From the NCBI RefSeq assembly GCF_039534165.1, contig NZ_BAAAUX010000020.1, positions 1-64,000 on the forward strand: DNA of 64,000 bases, written 5' to 3'. The stretch is from Saccharopolyspora_D taberi. Its GTDB lineage: Bacteria > Actinomycetota > Actinomycetes > Mycobacteriales > Pseudonocardiaceae. Position 1 is the stretch's first letter. Every line of letters starts with the position of its first letter. The notes beneath the pieces were generated by a model. That model saw only the letters and a list, made by a program, of their open reading frames with translations. It had not been told where the DNA came from and made no database searches. Of this stretch, positions 25,089 to 33,340 are shown piece by piece. The translations under genes were made by a program, and so were the position numbers.

Positions 25089-26063
25089 ATGGACCTGAAC
25101 CTGCTGCTGGCCCTGGACGTGCTGCTGGAGGAGCAGAGCGTCACCCGGGCCGCCGAGCGACTGCGGACCTCGCCCGCCGCGATGAGCCGCACCCTGGGCC
25201 GGATCCGCCGGGTCCTCGACGACCCGGTGCTGGTGCGGGCGGGGCAGGCGATGGTGCTGACGCCCCGCGCGGTGGAACTGCGCGACGAGGTCCGGACCGT
25301 GGTGGAACGCTCGCGCGCCCTGCTCACCCACGGCAAGCCGCTCGATCCCGCGTCGCTGTCCCGGGAATTCACCGTGCAGGCAAGCGACATGCTGGTCACC
25401 GAACTGGCGCCGCCGCTGCTCACCCGCGTCCAGCGGGACGCACCGGGCGTGACCCTGCGCTTCGCGCCCGAGGCCACCGAAGGGACACCGGCGCTGCGCG
25501 AGGGCCGGGTGGACCTGGAGATCGGGGTGCTCGAACACCTCGATCCGGAAACCCGGACCGAATCCCTCGCGTCGATCCGGCTGGTGGCGGCGGTCCGGCG
25601 GGGACACCCGCTGTCGCGGGGGAAGATGACACCGGAACGCTTCGGCTCGGCCGCGCACATCAGCGTTTCGCGCCGCGGCCGGGCACGGGGTCCGATCGAC
25701 GAGCGGCTCGCCGAACTCGGGCTCAGCCGCCGGGTCGCCGTCGTGCTGCCGAGCCACACCGCAGCGCTGTGCCTGGCTCGCAGCACCGACCTCGTCGCAC
25801 TCGCCCCGGAACTCCCCGGGAGCCCGCAACACCCCTGTAGCCCAGAACTTCCCGGAAGCGCAGAACTCCCCAGAAGCCCAAAACTCCCTGGAAACACTGC
25901 GGATTCCCTCGGCCTGCACACGTTCGAGGTGCCGCTCGACCTTCCGGTGGTGGACGTCGGAATGGCGTGGCATCCGCGCAACGACGCCGATCCCGCGCAC
26001 CGCTGGCTGCGCGCGCTCGTCCGCGACGTGATCACGGAGGTCGTCACCGGCACGACCCGATGA
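25089..26063 (+). CDS. LysR-family transcriptional regulator
   Basis: 324 residues. The N-terminal winged helix (LNLLLALDVLLEEQSVTRAA, then TSPAAMSRTLGRIRRVLDDP) is of the NodD/PnbR-like LysR branch; the effector domain runs from about residue 90. At residues 241-270 a 30-residue insert, made of five six-residue units, interrupts the effector domain between VALAPELPG and the final FEVPLDLPVVDVGMAWH strand. GAGGAGGGGG precedes the ATG. It is divergent from the beta-propeller gene and convergent with pcrA. Confidence 0.88.
   Translation: MDLNLLLALDVLLEEQSVTRAAERLRTSPAAMSRTLGRIRRVLDDPVLVRAGQAMVLTPRAVELRDEVRTVVERSRALLTHGKPLDPASLSREFTVQASDMLVTELAPPLLTRVQRDAPGVTLRFAPEATEGTPALREGRVDLEIGVLEHLDPETRTESLASIRLVAAVRRGHPLSRGKMTPERFGSAAHISVSRRGRARGPIDERLAELGLSRRVAVVLPSHTAALCLARSTDLVALAPELPGSPQHPCSPELPGSAELPRSPKLPGNTADSLGLHTFEVPLDLPVVDVGMAWHPRNDADPAHRWLRALVRDVITEVVTGTTR
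25809..25898 (+). repeat. In-frame 18-bp minisatellite in the LysR gene
   Basis: Five 18-bp units in frame encode ELPGSP, QHPCSP, ELPGSA, ELPRSP and KLPGNT. The DNA unit is of the type GAACTCCCCGGAAGCCCA. The stretch is more A-rich than the flanking codons and the second unit is the most diverged. Confidence 0.85.
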
Positions 26064-26083
26064 TCGTCCTCTGTGGACGAACG

Positions 26084-28534
26084 TTAGAGCTTGGTGAGCG
26101 GGACGCTGCCGATCAGCATCAAGCGGACGGTGCCCGAACTGCCGAAGTCGATCGTCGCGGTCGCGCGGGGCCCCTCGCCCTCCGTCGCGATCACGGTGCC
26201 CAGCCCGTACTTGTCGTGCGTGACCCGGTCGCCCGCTTCGAGCTTGATCGCGACGGCGTCCTTCCAGCCCTTCGCGGGGGTGGAGCGCATGCCCCTGGCC
26301 GCGAGCCCCGCCTGCGCGGAGTCCGACCCGGTGCGGTCGAAACCGCCGCCGCGGCTGCCCCACGTGCTGCGCACCTGCGGCGCGGCCCGCTCCGGCTCGA
26401 TCCGGCGCCAGTGCGTCAGCTCGTCCGGGACCTCGGTGAGGAACCGGGAAGCCGGGTTCGTCATCGGCTGGCCCCACGCCGAGCGCATCATCGCGCGCGA
26501 CAGGTACAGGCGCTGCCGCGCCCGCGTGATGCCGACGTAGGCCAGCCGCCGCTCCTCCGCCAGCTCGGCGGGCTCGCCGAGCGCCCGCATGTGCGGGAAG
26601 ATCCCGTCCTCCCAGCCGGTGCAGAACACGACCGGGAACTCCAGTCCCTTGGCGGTGTGCAGGGTCATCAGGGTGACCACACCATCGCCCGACTCCGGCA
26701 GCGAGTCCGCGTCGGCCACCAGCGACACCCGCTCCAGGAAGGCCGACAGCGAGTCGTCGGCGGGCACTCCCCGCTCCACGTCGTCCTCGTCCTCGGCGGC
26801 GGGCTCCGCCCTGGACACCACGGCCTCGGCGGACGGGTCCGCCTCGCCGTCCACCTGAGCCGGCTCCGGCGACCGGGCCTCGATGAACTCCCGCGCGACC
26901 GTCACGAGTTCGGTCAGGTTCTCCACCCTGGTCGCGTCCTGCGGGTCGTCGCTGGCCTCCAGCTCGCCCCGGTAGCCGGTGCGCTCCAGCACCGCTTCCA
27001 GCACCTCGGCCACGTCCGTCTCGGCCGCCACGCCGTGCAGTTCGTCGAGCAGGTCGACGAAGCCCGCGATCGCCCGCTGCGAGCGGGTGTTCAGCAGCGG
27101 GACCGAGCCCTCCGCCGCCTTGCGGAGCGCGGCGGCGAACGAGATCCGCTCCTGCTCGGCGTGCGCGGCGACGACCGCCTCCGCGCGGTCGCCGATCCCG
27201 CGCTTGGGCACGTTCAGGATGCGGCGCAGGCTGACCGTGTCCTCCGGGTTGTCCAGCACCCGGAGGTAGGCCAGGGCGTCGCGGACCTCGCGGCGCTCGT
27301 AGAAGCGGACGCCGCCGACGACCCGGTAGGGCAGGCCGAGCCGGATGAACACCTCCTCGAAAACACGGGACTGGTTGTTGGTCCGGTAGAACACCGCGAT
27401 GTCGTTGAACGTCGCCTCGGCGTCGTCGACCAGCCGGTCGATCTCGCCCGCTACGAACGCCGCCTCGTCGTGCTCGTTGTCCGCGACGTAGCCGACGATC
27501 TTCTCGCCGTCGCCCGCATCGCTCCACAGCCGTTTGTCCCGGCGGTTCGGGTTGCGCGTGATGATCGCGTTCGCGGCGGAGAGGATCGTCTGCGTGGAGC
27601 GGTAGTTCTGCTCCAGCAGGATCGTCCGGGCCTGCGGGTAGTCGCGCTCGAACTCCTCGATGTTGCGGATCGTCGCACCCCGGAAGGCGTAGATCGACTG
27701 GTCCGCGTCGCCGACCACGCACAGCTCGCCCGGCTCCGTGCCGTCCTCGGTCGGTTCGGTGCCCACGAGCTCCCGCACCAGCACGTACTGGGCGTGGTTG
27801 GTGTCCTGGTACTCGTCGACCAGGACGTGCCGGAACCGGCGCCGGTAGTACTCGGCCACCGCCGGGTGCTGCTGGAGCAGGTCGACCGTGCGCATGATCA
27901 GGTCGTCGAAGTCCATCGCGTTGGACTCGCCGAGCCTGCGCTGGTAGGCGGCGTAGACCTGGGCGACCTTGCGCTCCAGGTCGTTGCCGGCCTGCTCGGC
28001 GGCGGCCTCGGGACCTATCAGCTCGTTCTTCAGGTTCGAGATGTGCACCGCCAGGGTGCGCGCCGGGTAGCGCTTGGAGTCCAGCTCCTGCTCCCTGGCG
28101 ATCATCGTGATGAGCCGCCGCGAGTCGTCGGAGTCGTAGATCGAGAAGTTCGACGACATCCCGAGCGTCCTGGCCTCCCGGCGCAGCACCCGCACGCACA
28201 TGGAGTGGAACGTCGACACCCACATCGCGTTGGCCCGGCGGCCCACCAGGTCGGCCACCCGCTCCTTCATCTCGGCCGCGGCCTTGTTGGTGAAGGTGAT
28301 CGCCATGATCTGGCCGGGGTGCACGCCGTTGGCGAGCAGGTAGGCGATGCGGTTGGTCAGCACCCGGGTCTTCCCCGAGCCGGCACCCGCGACCACCAGC
28401 AGGGGCGAACCGGTGTGCTCGACCGCCTCGCGTTGTTGCGGGTTCAGCCCCGCCAGCAGGGCTTCCGGATCGGGTCCGCGCTGCTCCGCCGGTCGTGGCG
28501 ATCCGTCCTGCGGGAGATCGAAAAGGGTGCTCAT
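26084..28534 (-). CDS. pcrA: PcrA/UvrD1 superfamily 1A DNA helicase
   Basis: 816 residues. SF1A motifs are complete: GLNPQQREAVEH (Q motif), VVAGAGSGKTRVLTNRIAYL (Walker A), ITFTNKAAAEMKER (Ia), DEYQDTNHAQY (II), VVGDADQSIYAFRGA (III), LEQNYRST (IV), TLHTAKGLEFPVVF (V) and LAYVGITRARQRLYLS (VI). The C-terminal ~80 residues form a Tudor-like RNA-polymerase-binding domain (GDRVTHDKYGLGTVIA). It is a 3'-5' helicase for nucleotide excision and replication repair, activated by Ku in mycobacteria (UvrD1, Rv0949). A 68-residue acidic insert near residue 560 is variable. It is convergent with the LysR gene. Confidence 0.95.
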   Translation of the reverse strand: MSTLFDLPQDGSPRPAEQRGPDPEALLAGLNPQQREAVEHTGSPLLVVAGAGSGKTRVLTNRIAYLLANGVHPGQIMAITFTNKAAAEMKERVADLVGRRANAMWVSTFHSMCVRVLRREARTLGMSSNFSIYDSDDSRRLITMIAREQELDSKRYPARTLAVHISNLKNELIGPEAAAEQAGNDLERKVAQVYAAYQRRLGESNAMDFDDLIMRTVDLLQQHPAVAEYYRRRFRHVLVDEYQDTNHAQYVLVRELVGTEPTEDGTEPGELCVVGDADQSIYAFRGATIRNIEEFERDYPQARTILLEQNYRSTQTILSAANAIITRNPNRRDKRLWSDAGDGEKIVGYVADNEHDEAAFVAGEIDRLVDDAEATFNDIAVFYRTNNQSRVFEEVFIRLGLPYRVVGGVRFYERREVRDALAYLRVLDNPEDTVSLRRILNVPKRGIGDRAEAVVAAHAEQERISFAAALRKAAEGSVPLLNTRSQRAIAGFVDLLDELHGVAAETDVAEVLEAVLERTGYRGELEASDDPQDATRVENLTELVTVAREFIEARSPEPAQVDGEADPSAEAVVSRAEPAAEDEDDVERGVPADDSLSAFLERVSLVADADSLPESGDGVVTLMTLHTAKGLEFPVVFCTGWEDGIFPHMRALGEPAELAEERRLAYVGITRARQRLYLSRAMMRSAWGQPMTNPASRFLTEVPDELTHWRRIEPERAAPQVRSTWGSRGGGFDRTGSDSAQAGLAARGMRSTPAKGWKDAVAIKLEAGDRVTHDKYGLGTVIATEGEGPRATATIDFGSSGTVRLMLIGSVPLTKL

Positions 28535-28773
28535 CGCCGCTCCACGTTACCGGCCCGCCCCGACAGCCCCGCCAGTCCCGGCCCGGACCCCGCAGGGTCC
28601 GGTTCCGGGTCATGCCGGGGATCTTCCCCGATCTCCGCGCACCACCGGGAACGGGACGGTGAACCGGTACCCGTGCCGCGTGCGTCACCGACGGGTGCGC
28701 GGGTCGACCGGCTTCCGGTGCGGCGCCGCGCCACCAGAAAACCACCAAGCCGAGCCAGAAGCGAGCGAACCGG

Positions 28774-30015
28774 ATGACCTGGTTGAACGAGATCGACACG
28801 GCGGTCCGGGACTTCCTGGCCTGGGCCGGGTCGCTCAATCCGTGGCTGTGCGTTGCGGGTGTCCTCATCGTCCTCTCCTTGGAAACCTCCCTGTTCGTCG
28901 GTCTGGTCGTCCCCGGCGAAGCCGCCCTGCTGCTGGCCGTCGGCGTGCTCGGCGCGCGGTGGGCGGTGCCGCTGTTCGGGGCGGCGGTGGCGGCCAACAT
29001 GATCGGCCAGACCGGCGGTTACTGGCTGGGGCGCGCGCTCGGTCCGCGGCTGCGGCGCAGCTGGGCCGGGCGCAAGATCGGCGAGCACCGGTGGACCGCG
29101 GCCGAGGCGATCGTGCACGGATCGGGTGGGCGGGCGTTGATCACCACGCGGTTCGTCGCCGTGGTGCACTCCGTCGTCCCGGCCGTCGTGGGCACGCTTC
29201 GGCTGCCGTTCCGGCGGTTCCTGGGGCTCGCCGCGATCGGCGCCGCGCTGTGGGCAGCCGTGCTCACCTGCGCGGCGGTGGCCCTCGGCGAGGCCGCTCG
29301 GGTGGTCGGTTACGGCTGGACGGCGCTGGCGCTGACCTGCGTGGGCGGCGGTGGCGCGGCGGTGGTTCTGGTCCGGGCCGCCAGGCGGCGGCGTTCGGGA
29401 CCGGACCACGGCGGGGACGCGCCGGTGTCGGCGGGCTCGCAGGGACCGGACCAAGATGCGGACGCACCGGCATCGGCTCCAGCGGGCGCGCCGGGACCGG
29501 ACCACAACGGGAACACGCAGGCCTCAACCCCGGCGGGCTCGCCAGCACCGGACCGCGATGCGGACGCACCGGGATCGACTCCAGCAGGCGCGCCGGGACC
29601 GGACGACGGCGGGGACGCGCCAGCATCGGCTCCGGCGAGCGCGCCAGCACCCGACCAAGATCCGGACGCACCGAGATCGACTCCGGCGAGCGCGTCGGGA
29701 CCAGACCACGACGGAGACCCGCCGGCGCCAGTCCCGGCGGGCGCGCGAGTACCGGCCCCGGCGGATGCGCGGGGAAGTCGTGGCGCCGGGGAATCCGGCG
29801 GGCGCATCCGCAGGAGCGATGACGATCGCGGGGGCCAGCTCGGCGATGGGGTCGGGAACTTCGGCGAGGGCACGCGTGCGGGTGAAACACGAGACCTCGG
29901 CGGCGGGACTCGCAGTGGCACCGGTGGCGACATCCGCGGTGGCGATGGCGGCCACATCCGCAGTGGCGGGAACGTCGGCGGGCAAGCTCACGAACGATGT
30001 GATCAGCAGTCATGA
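28774..30015 (+). CDS. DedA/VTT-family membrane protein with a repetitive C-terminal tail
   Basis: 413 residues. The first ~205 carry the DedA (SNARE-associated) domain: a re-entrant region with ETSLFVGLVVPGEAALLLAV, FGAAVAANMIGQTGGYWLGR, and the conserved arginine motif TRFVAVVHSVVPAVVG. DedA proteins are undecaprenyl-phosphate or phospholipid flippases. The remaining ~205 residues are hydrophilic and disordered: seven units of about 17 residues (GPDxDxDAPxSxPAGAP type), then a Gly/Arg/Asp-rich end. The tail should face the cytoplasm after the last helix. No strong ribosome-binding site. Confidence 0.8.
   Translation: MTWLNEIDTAVRDFLAWAGSLNPWLCVAGVLIVLSLETSLFVGLVVPGEAALLLAVGVLGARWAVPLFGAAVAANMIGQTGGYWLGRALGPRLRRSWAGRKIGEHRWTAAEAIVHGSGGRALITTRFVAVVHSVVPAVVGTLRLPFRRFLGLAAIGAALWAAVLTCAAVALGEAARVVGYGWTALALTCVGGGGAAVVLVRAARRRRSGPDHGGDAPVSAGSQGPDQDADAPASAPAGAPGPDHNGNTQASTPAGSPAPDRDADAPGSTPAGAPGPDDGGDAPASAPASAPAPDQDPDAPRSTPASASGPDHDGDPPAPVPAGARVPAPADARGSRGAGESGGRIRRSDDDRGGQLGDGVGNFGEGTRAGETRDLGGGTRSGTGGDIRGGDGGHIRSGGNVGGQAHERCDQQS
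29398..29748 (+). repeat. Seven ~51-bp tandem repeats encoding a 17-residue unit
   Basis: Units begin at 29398 (45 bp), 29443, 29494, 29545, 29596, 29647 and 29698. Each encodes a variant of GPDQDADAPASAPAGAP; GPD-type and APD-type units partly alternate. The units are diverged at DNA level, so the array is old or under selection for the protein pattern. Confidence 0.85.
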
Positions 30016-30152
30016 CACCACCATTCCCGCAGCGCACGACCGCTTCAAGGAACTTCACTCGAACAAGTGATCGATGGCTTTCCGATCTCAGTTCGCGGGA
30101 CGAAACGCTCAGCACGTGGCAACGCCGACCTCGGCTGTGGCAGACTGACGGC

Positions 30153-30215
30153 GTGCTGACGCAGAGCTACGAGTTTTTCTACGGGCCCGGGACTCCGGCG
30201 CCCGTAGCTGCGTGA
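30153..30215 (+). CDS. Putative Tyr/Phe leader peptide of the chorismate mutase gene
   Basis: A 20-residue reading frame from GTG: VLTQSYEFFYGPGTPAPVAA. Codons 6-10 read Tyr-Glu-Phe-Phe-Tyr, an aromatic run directly before a hairpin, and a second strong hairpin follows before the chorismate mutase gene. This is the layout of an amino-acid attenuator: starved ribosomes would stall on Tyr/Phe codons and change the folding of the downstream RNA. CAGACT at 30141-30146 could be a -10 giving a leaderless leader mRNA. Translation and function are inferred. Confidence 0.6.
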   Translation: MLTQSYEFFYGPGTPAPVAA

Positions 30216-30257
30216 GCTCCACACACTACGACGCCCCGGGGTCTCGGCCCCGGGGCG
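30179..30257 (+). promoter_or_regulatory. Probable attenuator hairpins between leader peptide and chorismate mutase
   Basis: Hairpin 1: CTACGGGC (30179-30186) pairs with GCCCGTAG (30200-30207); its 5' arm contains the last Tyr codon of the leader run. Hairpin 2: CGCCCCGGGG (30232-30241) pairs with CCCCGGGGCG (30248-30257) with a 6-nt loop, followed by TTC, a possible terminator with a weak T-tract. G/C-rich arms of the two could pair with each other as an antiterminator. Confidence 0.55.
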
Positions 30258-30309
30258 TTCGCGCGTCGGAGGGGCCGTGGAGGCCGGGCCTAGCCGGAGG
30301 ACGACTCCC

Positions 30310-30609
30310 ATGAACACCAGCGTGGACGGTGACCAGCAGCGGTCCGGAGCGACCGAAGCTGCCCCCGACGACACCATCGCCGGTTTCCGCGACGAGATCG
30401 ACCAGCTGGACGCCGACATCCTGCGGCTGATCAAGCGCCGCGCCGACGTCTCCCGCCAGATCGGGGAAGCCCGGATGGCCGCGGGCGGCCCGCGCATCGT
30501 CTACAACCGCGAGATGGACGTGCTCGCGCGCTACCGCGAGCTGGGTCCGGAGGGCCGCGAGCTGGCCATGATCCTGCTGCGGCTGGGCCGGGGCAGGCTC
30601 GGGCACTGA
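30310..30609 (+). CDS. Chorismate mutase, AroQ type (MtCM-like)
   Basis: 99 residues. The all-helical AroQ fold is clear: FRDEIDQLDADILRLIKRRADVSRQIGEAR holds the catalytic Arg/Lys residues in helix 1, followed by RIVYNREMDVLARY. It converts chorismate to prephenate at the entry to Tyr/Phe synthesis. The C-terminus LLRLGRGRLGH matches the tail that, in M. tuberculosis Rv0948c, contacts DAHP synthase, which activates the otherwise poor enzyme and passes on feedback inhibition. It follows the presumed attenuator and lies near pcrA as in M. tuberculosis. Confidence 0.93.
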   Translation: MNTSVDGDQQRSGATEAAPDDTIAGFRDEIDQLDADILRLIKRRADVSRQIGEARMAAGGPRIVYNREMDVLARYRELGPEGRELAMILLRLGRGRLGH

Positions 30610-30653
30610 GCCGACGCCGATGCCGCCCGCTGCGAACGGCGGGCGGCGTCGGC
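30610..30653. terminator. Hairpin between convergent chorismate mutase and MHS transporter genes
   Basis: GCCGACGCC-gat-GCCGCCCG pairs with CGGGCGGC-GTCGGC around a CTGCGAA loop, with a 3-nt bulge. No T-tract follows on either strand. Confidence 0.55.
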
Positions 30654-30663
30654 GGAACCGGGC

Positions 30664-31974
30664 TCAGAGCGCGTGATCGGCCGCCAGGTCTCGCCGGCGA
30701 GTCTCCGGCGAGATGACGACCGCGACCACCGTGATCACCGCGCACAGGGCCACGTACACCGAGATCGGCCACGCAGAACCGAAGGCGCTCAGCAGCGCGG
30801 TCGCGATGATCGGCGCCAGCGATCCGGCCACGATCGAGGCGAGCTGGTAGCCGATGGACGCCCCGGAATAGCGGACCCGCGTGCCGAACAGCTCCGCGAA
30901 GTAGGCGGCCTGCGGCCCGTACATCGCCCCGTGCAGCACCAGTCCTATCGAGGTCGCCAGCGTGATCACCAGGAACGACCTGGTGTCGAGCATCGTGAAG
31001 AACACGAACGCCCACAGACCGGTCCCGATCGCTCCCAGCAGGTAGACCGGCCTCCTGCCGACCCGGTCGGACAGCGCGCCCCAAAGGGGAATGCTGATGA
31101 AGTGCACCACCGCCGCGATCAGCGAGGCGTTCAGCGCCAGCCCGCGCGGGAGGTCCAGGTGCACGGCGATGTAGGTGAGGATGAACGAGGTCAGGACGTA
31201 GTAGACGACGTTCTCCACGAACCTCGCGCCCATCGCGATCACGACCTCGCGCCGGTACCGGCGCAGCACCTCGACGATCGGCGGCCGTTCGGAGCCCGCC
31301 TCGGCCGCCTTGCGCGCGGCCTCGACGAACAGCGGCGACTCGGCCACGGCCAGCCGCACCCACAGGCCGATCAGCACCAGCACCCCGGAGAGCAGGAACG
31401 CGATCCGCCAGCCCCAGGCCAGGAACGCCTCGTCGGTCTGCACCGCGGCCAGCACCGCGAGCACGGCGGTGCCGAGCAGGTTGCCCAGCGGCACCCCGGC
31501 CTGCGGCCAGGACGCCCAGAAACCCCGGTGCCGCGCCGATCCGTGCTCCGAGACGATGAGCACCGCACCGCCCCACTCACCGCCGATTGCGAAGCCCTGC
31601 ACCAGCCGCAGCAGGGTCAGCAGCAGCGGCGCCAGCACGCCCATGGTCTGGTAGGTCGGCACGAGCCCGATCAGGAACGTCGAGCCGCCCATCACGATCA
31701 GACTCAGCACCAGCAGCTTCTTGCGGCCGAGGCGGTCGCCGAAGTGCCCGAACACCAGCCCGCCCAGCGGGCGGGCCACGAAACCGACGGCGTAGGTGAT
31801 GAAGGCCAGCATGGTGCCGACGAGCGGATCCTCGGCCGGGAAGTACAGCTTGTTGAAGACCAGCGCGGCGGCGGAACCGTAGAGGAAGAAGTCGTACCAC
31901 TCGACGGTGGTGCCCACCAGGCTCGCGGCCACCACCCTTGACGTCGCGGATCTGCTCGGGGACTCGGTTCTCAT
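30664..31974 (-). CDS. MFS transporter, metabolite:H+ symporter (MHS) family
   Basis: 436 residues, 12 predicted membrane helices. The family opening SLVGTTVEWYDFFLYGSAAALVF is present, as are the loop motifs FGHFGDRLGRKKLLVLSL (helices 2-3) and WGALSDRVGRRPVYLLGA (helices 8-9), and GEWGGAVLIVSEH. MHS carriers (ProP, KgtP, ShiA relatives) take up small acids or betaines with protons. It follows the 3-hydroxybutyrate dehydrogenase gene by 16 bp on the same strand, so a hydroxy-acid substrate is a reasonable guess. AGAGGGG precedes the ATG. Confidence 0.9.
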   Translation of the reverse strand: MRTESPSRSATSRVVAASLVGTTVEWYDFFLYGSAAALVFNKLYFPAEDPLVGTMLAFITYAVGFVARPLGGLVFGHFGDRLGRKKLLVLSLIVMGGSTFLIGLVPTYQTMGVLAPLLLTLLRLVQGFAIGGEWGGAVLIVSEHGSARHRGFWASWPQAGVPLGNLLGTAVLAVLAAVQTDEAFLAWGWRIAFLLSGVLVLIGLWVRLAVAESPLFVEAARKAAEAGSERPPIVEVLRRYRREVVIAMGARFVENVVYYVLTSFILTYIAVHLDLPRGLALNASLIAAVVHFISIPLWGALSDRVGRRPVYLLGAIGTGLWAFVFFTMLDTRSFLVITLATSIGLVLHGAMYGPQAAYFAELFGTRVRYSGASIGYQLASIVAGSLAPIIATALLSAFGSAWPISVYVALCAVITVVAVVISPETRRRDLAADHAL

Positions 31975-31990
31975 GCCAACCCCTCTTCTC

Positions 31991-32785
31991 TCAGTGCGCC
32001 GACCAACCTCCGTCGATCGGGAAGGAGGATCCGGTGATCGACGTCGTTCCGGGGCCGCAGAGCCACACCGCGAGGGCGGCGACCTCGTCGGGCTCGACCA
32101 GGCGCTTGACCGGGGTCCGGGCCAGCAGCACGTCCTCGACGACCTGCGCCTCCGGAACCCGGTGCAGGATCGCCTGTTCCGCGACCTGGCGGTCCACCAG
32201 CGGGGTGCGGACGAAGCCGGGGCAGATGCAGTTGGAGGTCACGCCGCGCGCCGCGCCCTCCAGCGCGACCGCCTTCGACAGGCCCTCCAGGCCGTGCTTC
32301 ACCGTCACGTAGGCGCTCTTGTAAGGGGAGGCGCGCATGCCGTGCACCGACGAGATGTTGACGATCCGCCCCCAGCCGCGGTCGTACATGCCGGGCAGCG
32401 CGGCGCGCACGATCCGGAAGGGCGACTCGAGCATGACCCGCAGCATCCGGTTGAAGGTGTCCGGCGGGAACCGGTGGACGGGCGCGACGTGCTGCATGCC
32501 GGCGTTGTTGACCACGATGTCGGCGTACTCGCCCACCGACTCGGCCGCGTCTGGGTCGCTGAGGTCGACGACCAGCGCCTCACCGCCGGTCTCGGCCGCG
32601 ACCCGCTCCGCGGACTCGACGTTGCGGTCGACTGCGACCACCGCCGCGCCCGCGGCGGCCAGCCGCCGCGACACCGCGGCGCCGATGCCGCTGCCCGCGC
32701 CGGTGACGACCGCGCGCTTTCCGATGAGATCCAGTGGTCCCCCAGGGCTCGTTTCCCCGCCGAGGTCGTCCGAGCGGTCACTCAT
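31991..32785 (-). CDS. 3-hydroxybutyrate dehydrogenase (short-chain dehydrogenase)
   Basis: 264 residues. SDR landmarks: VVTGAGSGIGAAVSRRLA (NAD loop), VVNNAGMQHVAPV, NISSVHG with the catalytic Ser, then YKSAYVTVKHG with catalytic Tyr and Lys, and CPGFVRTPLVDRQ. The stretch LLARTPVKRLVEPDEVAALA is typical of bacterial D-3-hydroxybutyrate dehydrogenases. The enzyme oxidises 3-hydroxybutyrate to acetoacetate with NAD+, in ketone-body or PHB use. ATG 32785 is preferred; the frame is open 69 bp further but without similarity. It is upstream of, and probably co-transcribed with, the MHS transporter. Confidence 0.88.
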   Translation of the reverse strand: MSDRSDDLGGETSPGGPLDLIGKRAVVTGAGSGIGAAVSRRLAAAGAAVVAVDRNVESAERVAAETGGEALVVDLSDPDAAESVGEYADIVVNNAGMQHVAPVHRFPPDTFNRMLRVMLESPFRIVRAALPGMYDRGWGRIVNISSVHGMRASPYKSAYVTVKHGLEGLSKAVALEGAARGVTSNCICPGFVRTPLVDRQVAEQAILHRVPEAQVVEDVLLARTPVKRLVEPDEVAALAVWLCGPGTTSITGSSFPIDGGWSAH

Positions 32786-32934
32786 AGCCGAAGAACCTAT
32801 GCGTGATTCGAGTCTCAATCCAGAGCTCCGGCACAACCTTTTCCGACCCTTCAACCGCGGCTTTCCCGGCGGTCGGGGCGATGTCCGGGAATTCCCCCAT
32901 ACCGGACACGTCGCCAGCAGGGCAGACTGGATGC

Positions 32935-33243
32935 ATGGCTCTCATCGCCTTCCTCGTAACGCTCATCGCTGTCATCGCCGCAGCCGGTCACGCGGGTTAC
33001 CTCGCGATGCTGACCTCCGCGGCGAAGAAGCGGCCCGGCGGCGCTCCCGCGGTGGAGTTCGCCAAGAAGCGGATGCCGGTCGCCGGGGTCACGCTCGCCG
33101 TGACCCTGCTGGCGCTGCTGATCTCGACCAGCGACAACCTGGGCGCCGACATCTTCTCGACGGTGCTGGGCGCCGGTGGCGGCTTCGCGGCGGTCAAGGC
33201 GTTGCAGTCGAGCCAGAGCCGGTTCCGCGAAGGCCGGTACTGA
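32935..33243 (+). CDS. Small membrane protein of unknown function
   Basis: 102 residues. Two or three hydrophobic helices (ALIAFLVTLIAVIAAAGHAG at the N-terminus, AGVTLAVTLLALLISTSDN, and a weaker third) are separated by a basic loop with KKRPGGAP and AKKRMP. No known domain is recognised. It is divergent from the hydroxybutyrate dehydrogenase gene; ATG 32935 was chosen because it begins the first helix. Confidence 0.7.
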   Translation: MALIAFLVTLIAVIAAAGHAGYLAMLTSAAKKRPGGAPAVEFAKKRMPVAGVTLAVTLLALLISTSDNLGADIFSTVLGAGGGFAAVKALQSSQSRFREGRY

Positions 33244-33340
33244 ACCCGGAGTGATCGGGTGACCCCGTAGCGTCGCCGCTGCGCGGTCGGCCTAATCTGT
33301 CGCTTGGTCATCCCAGCCAACGCCGAGAGGGTCGAGGCCG

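Noticed and set aside
24945..29000. Very long minus-strand frame joining the beta-propeller gene to the region upstream
   Set aside because: It runs through the antisense of the LysR gene and out-of-frame through pcrA; only the last 339 codons, with a good ribosome-binding site, are real.
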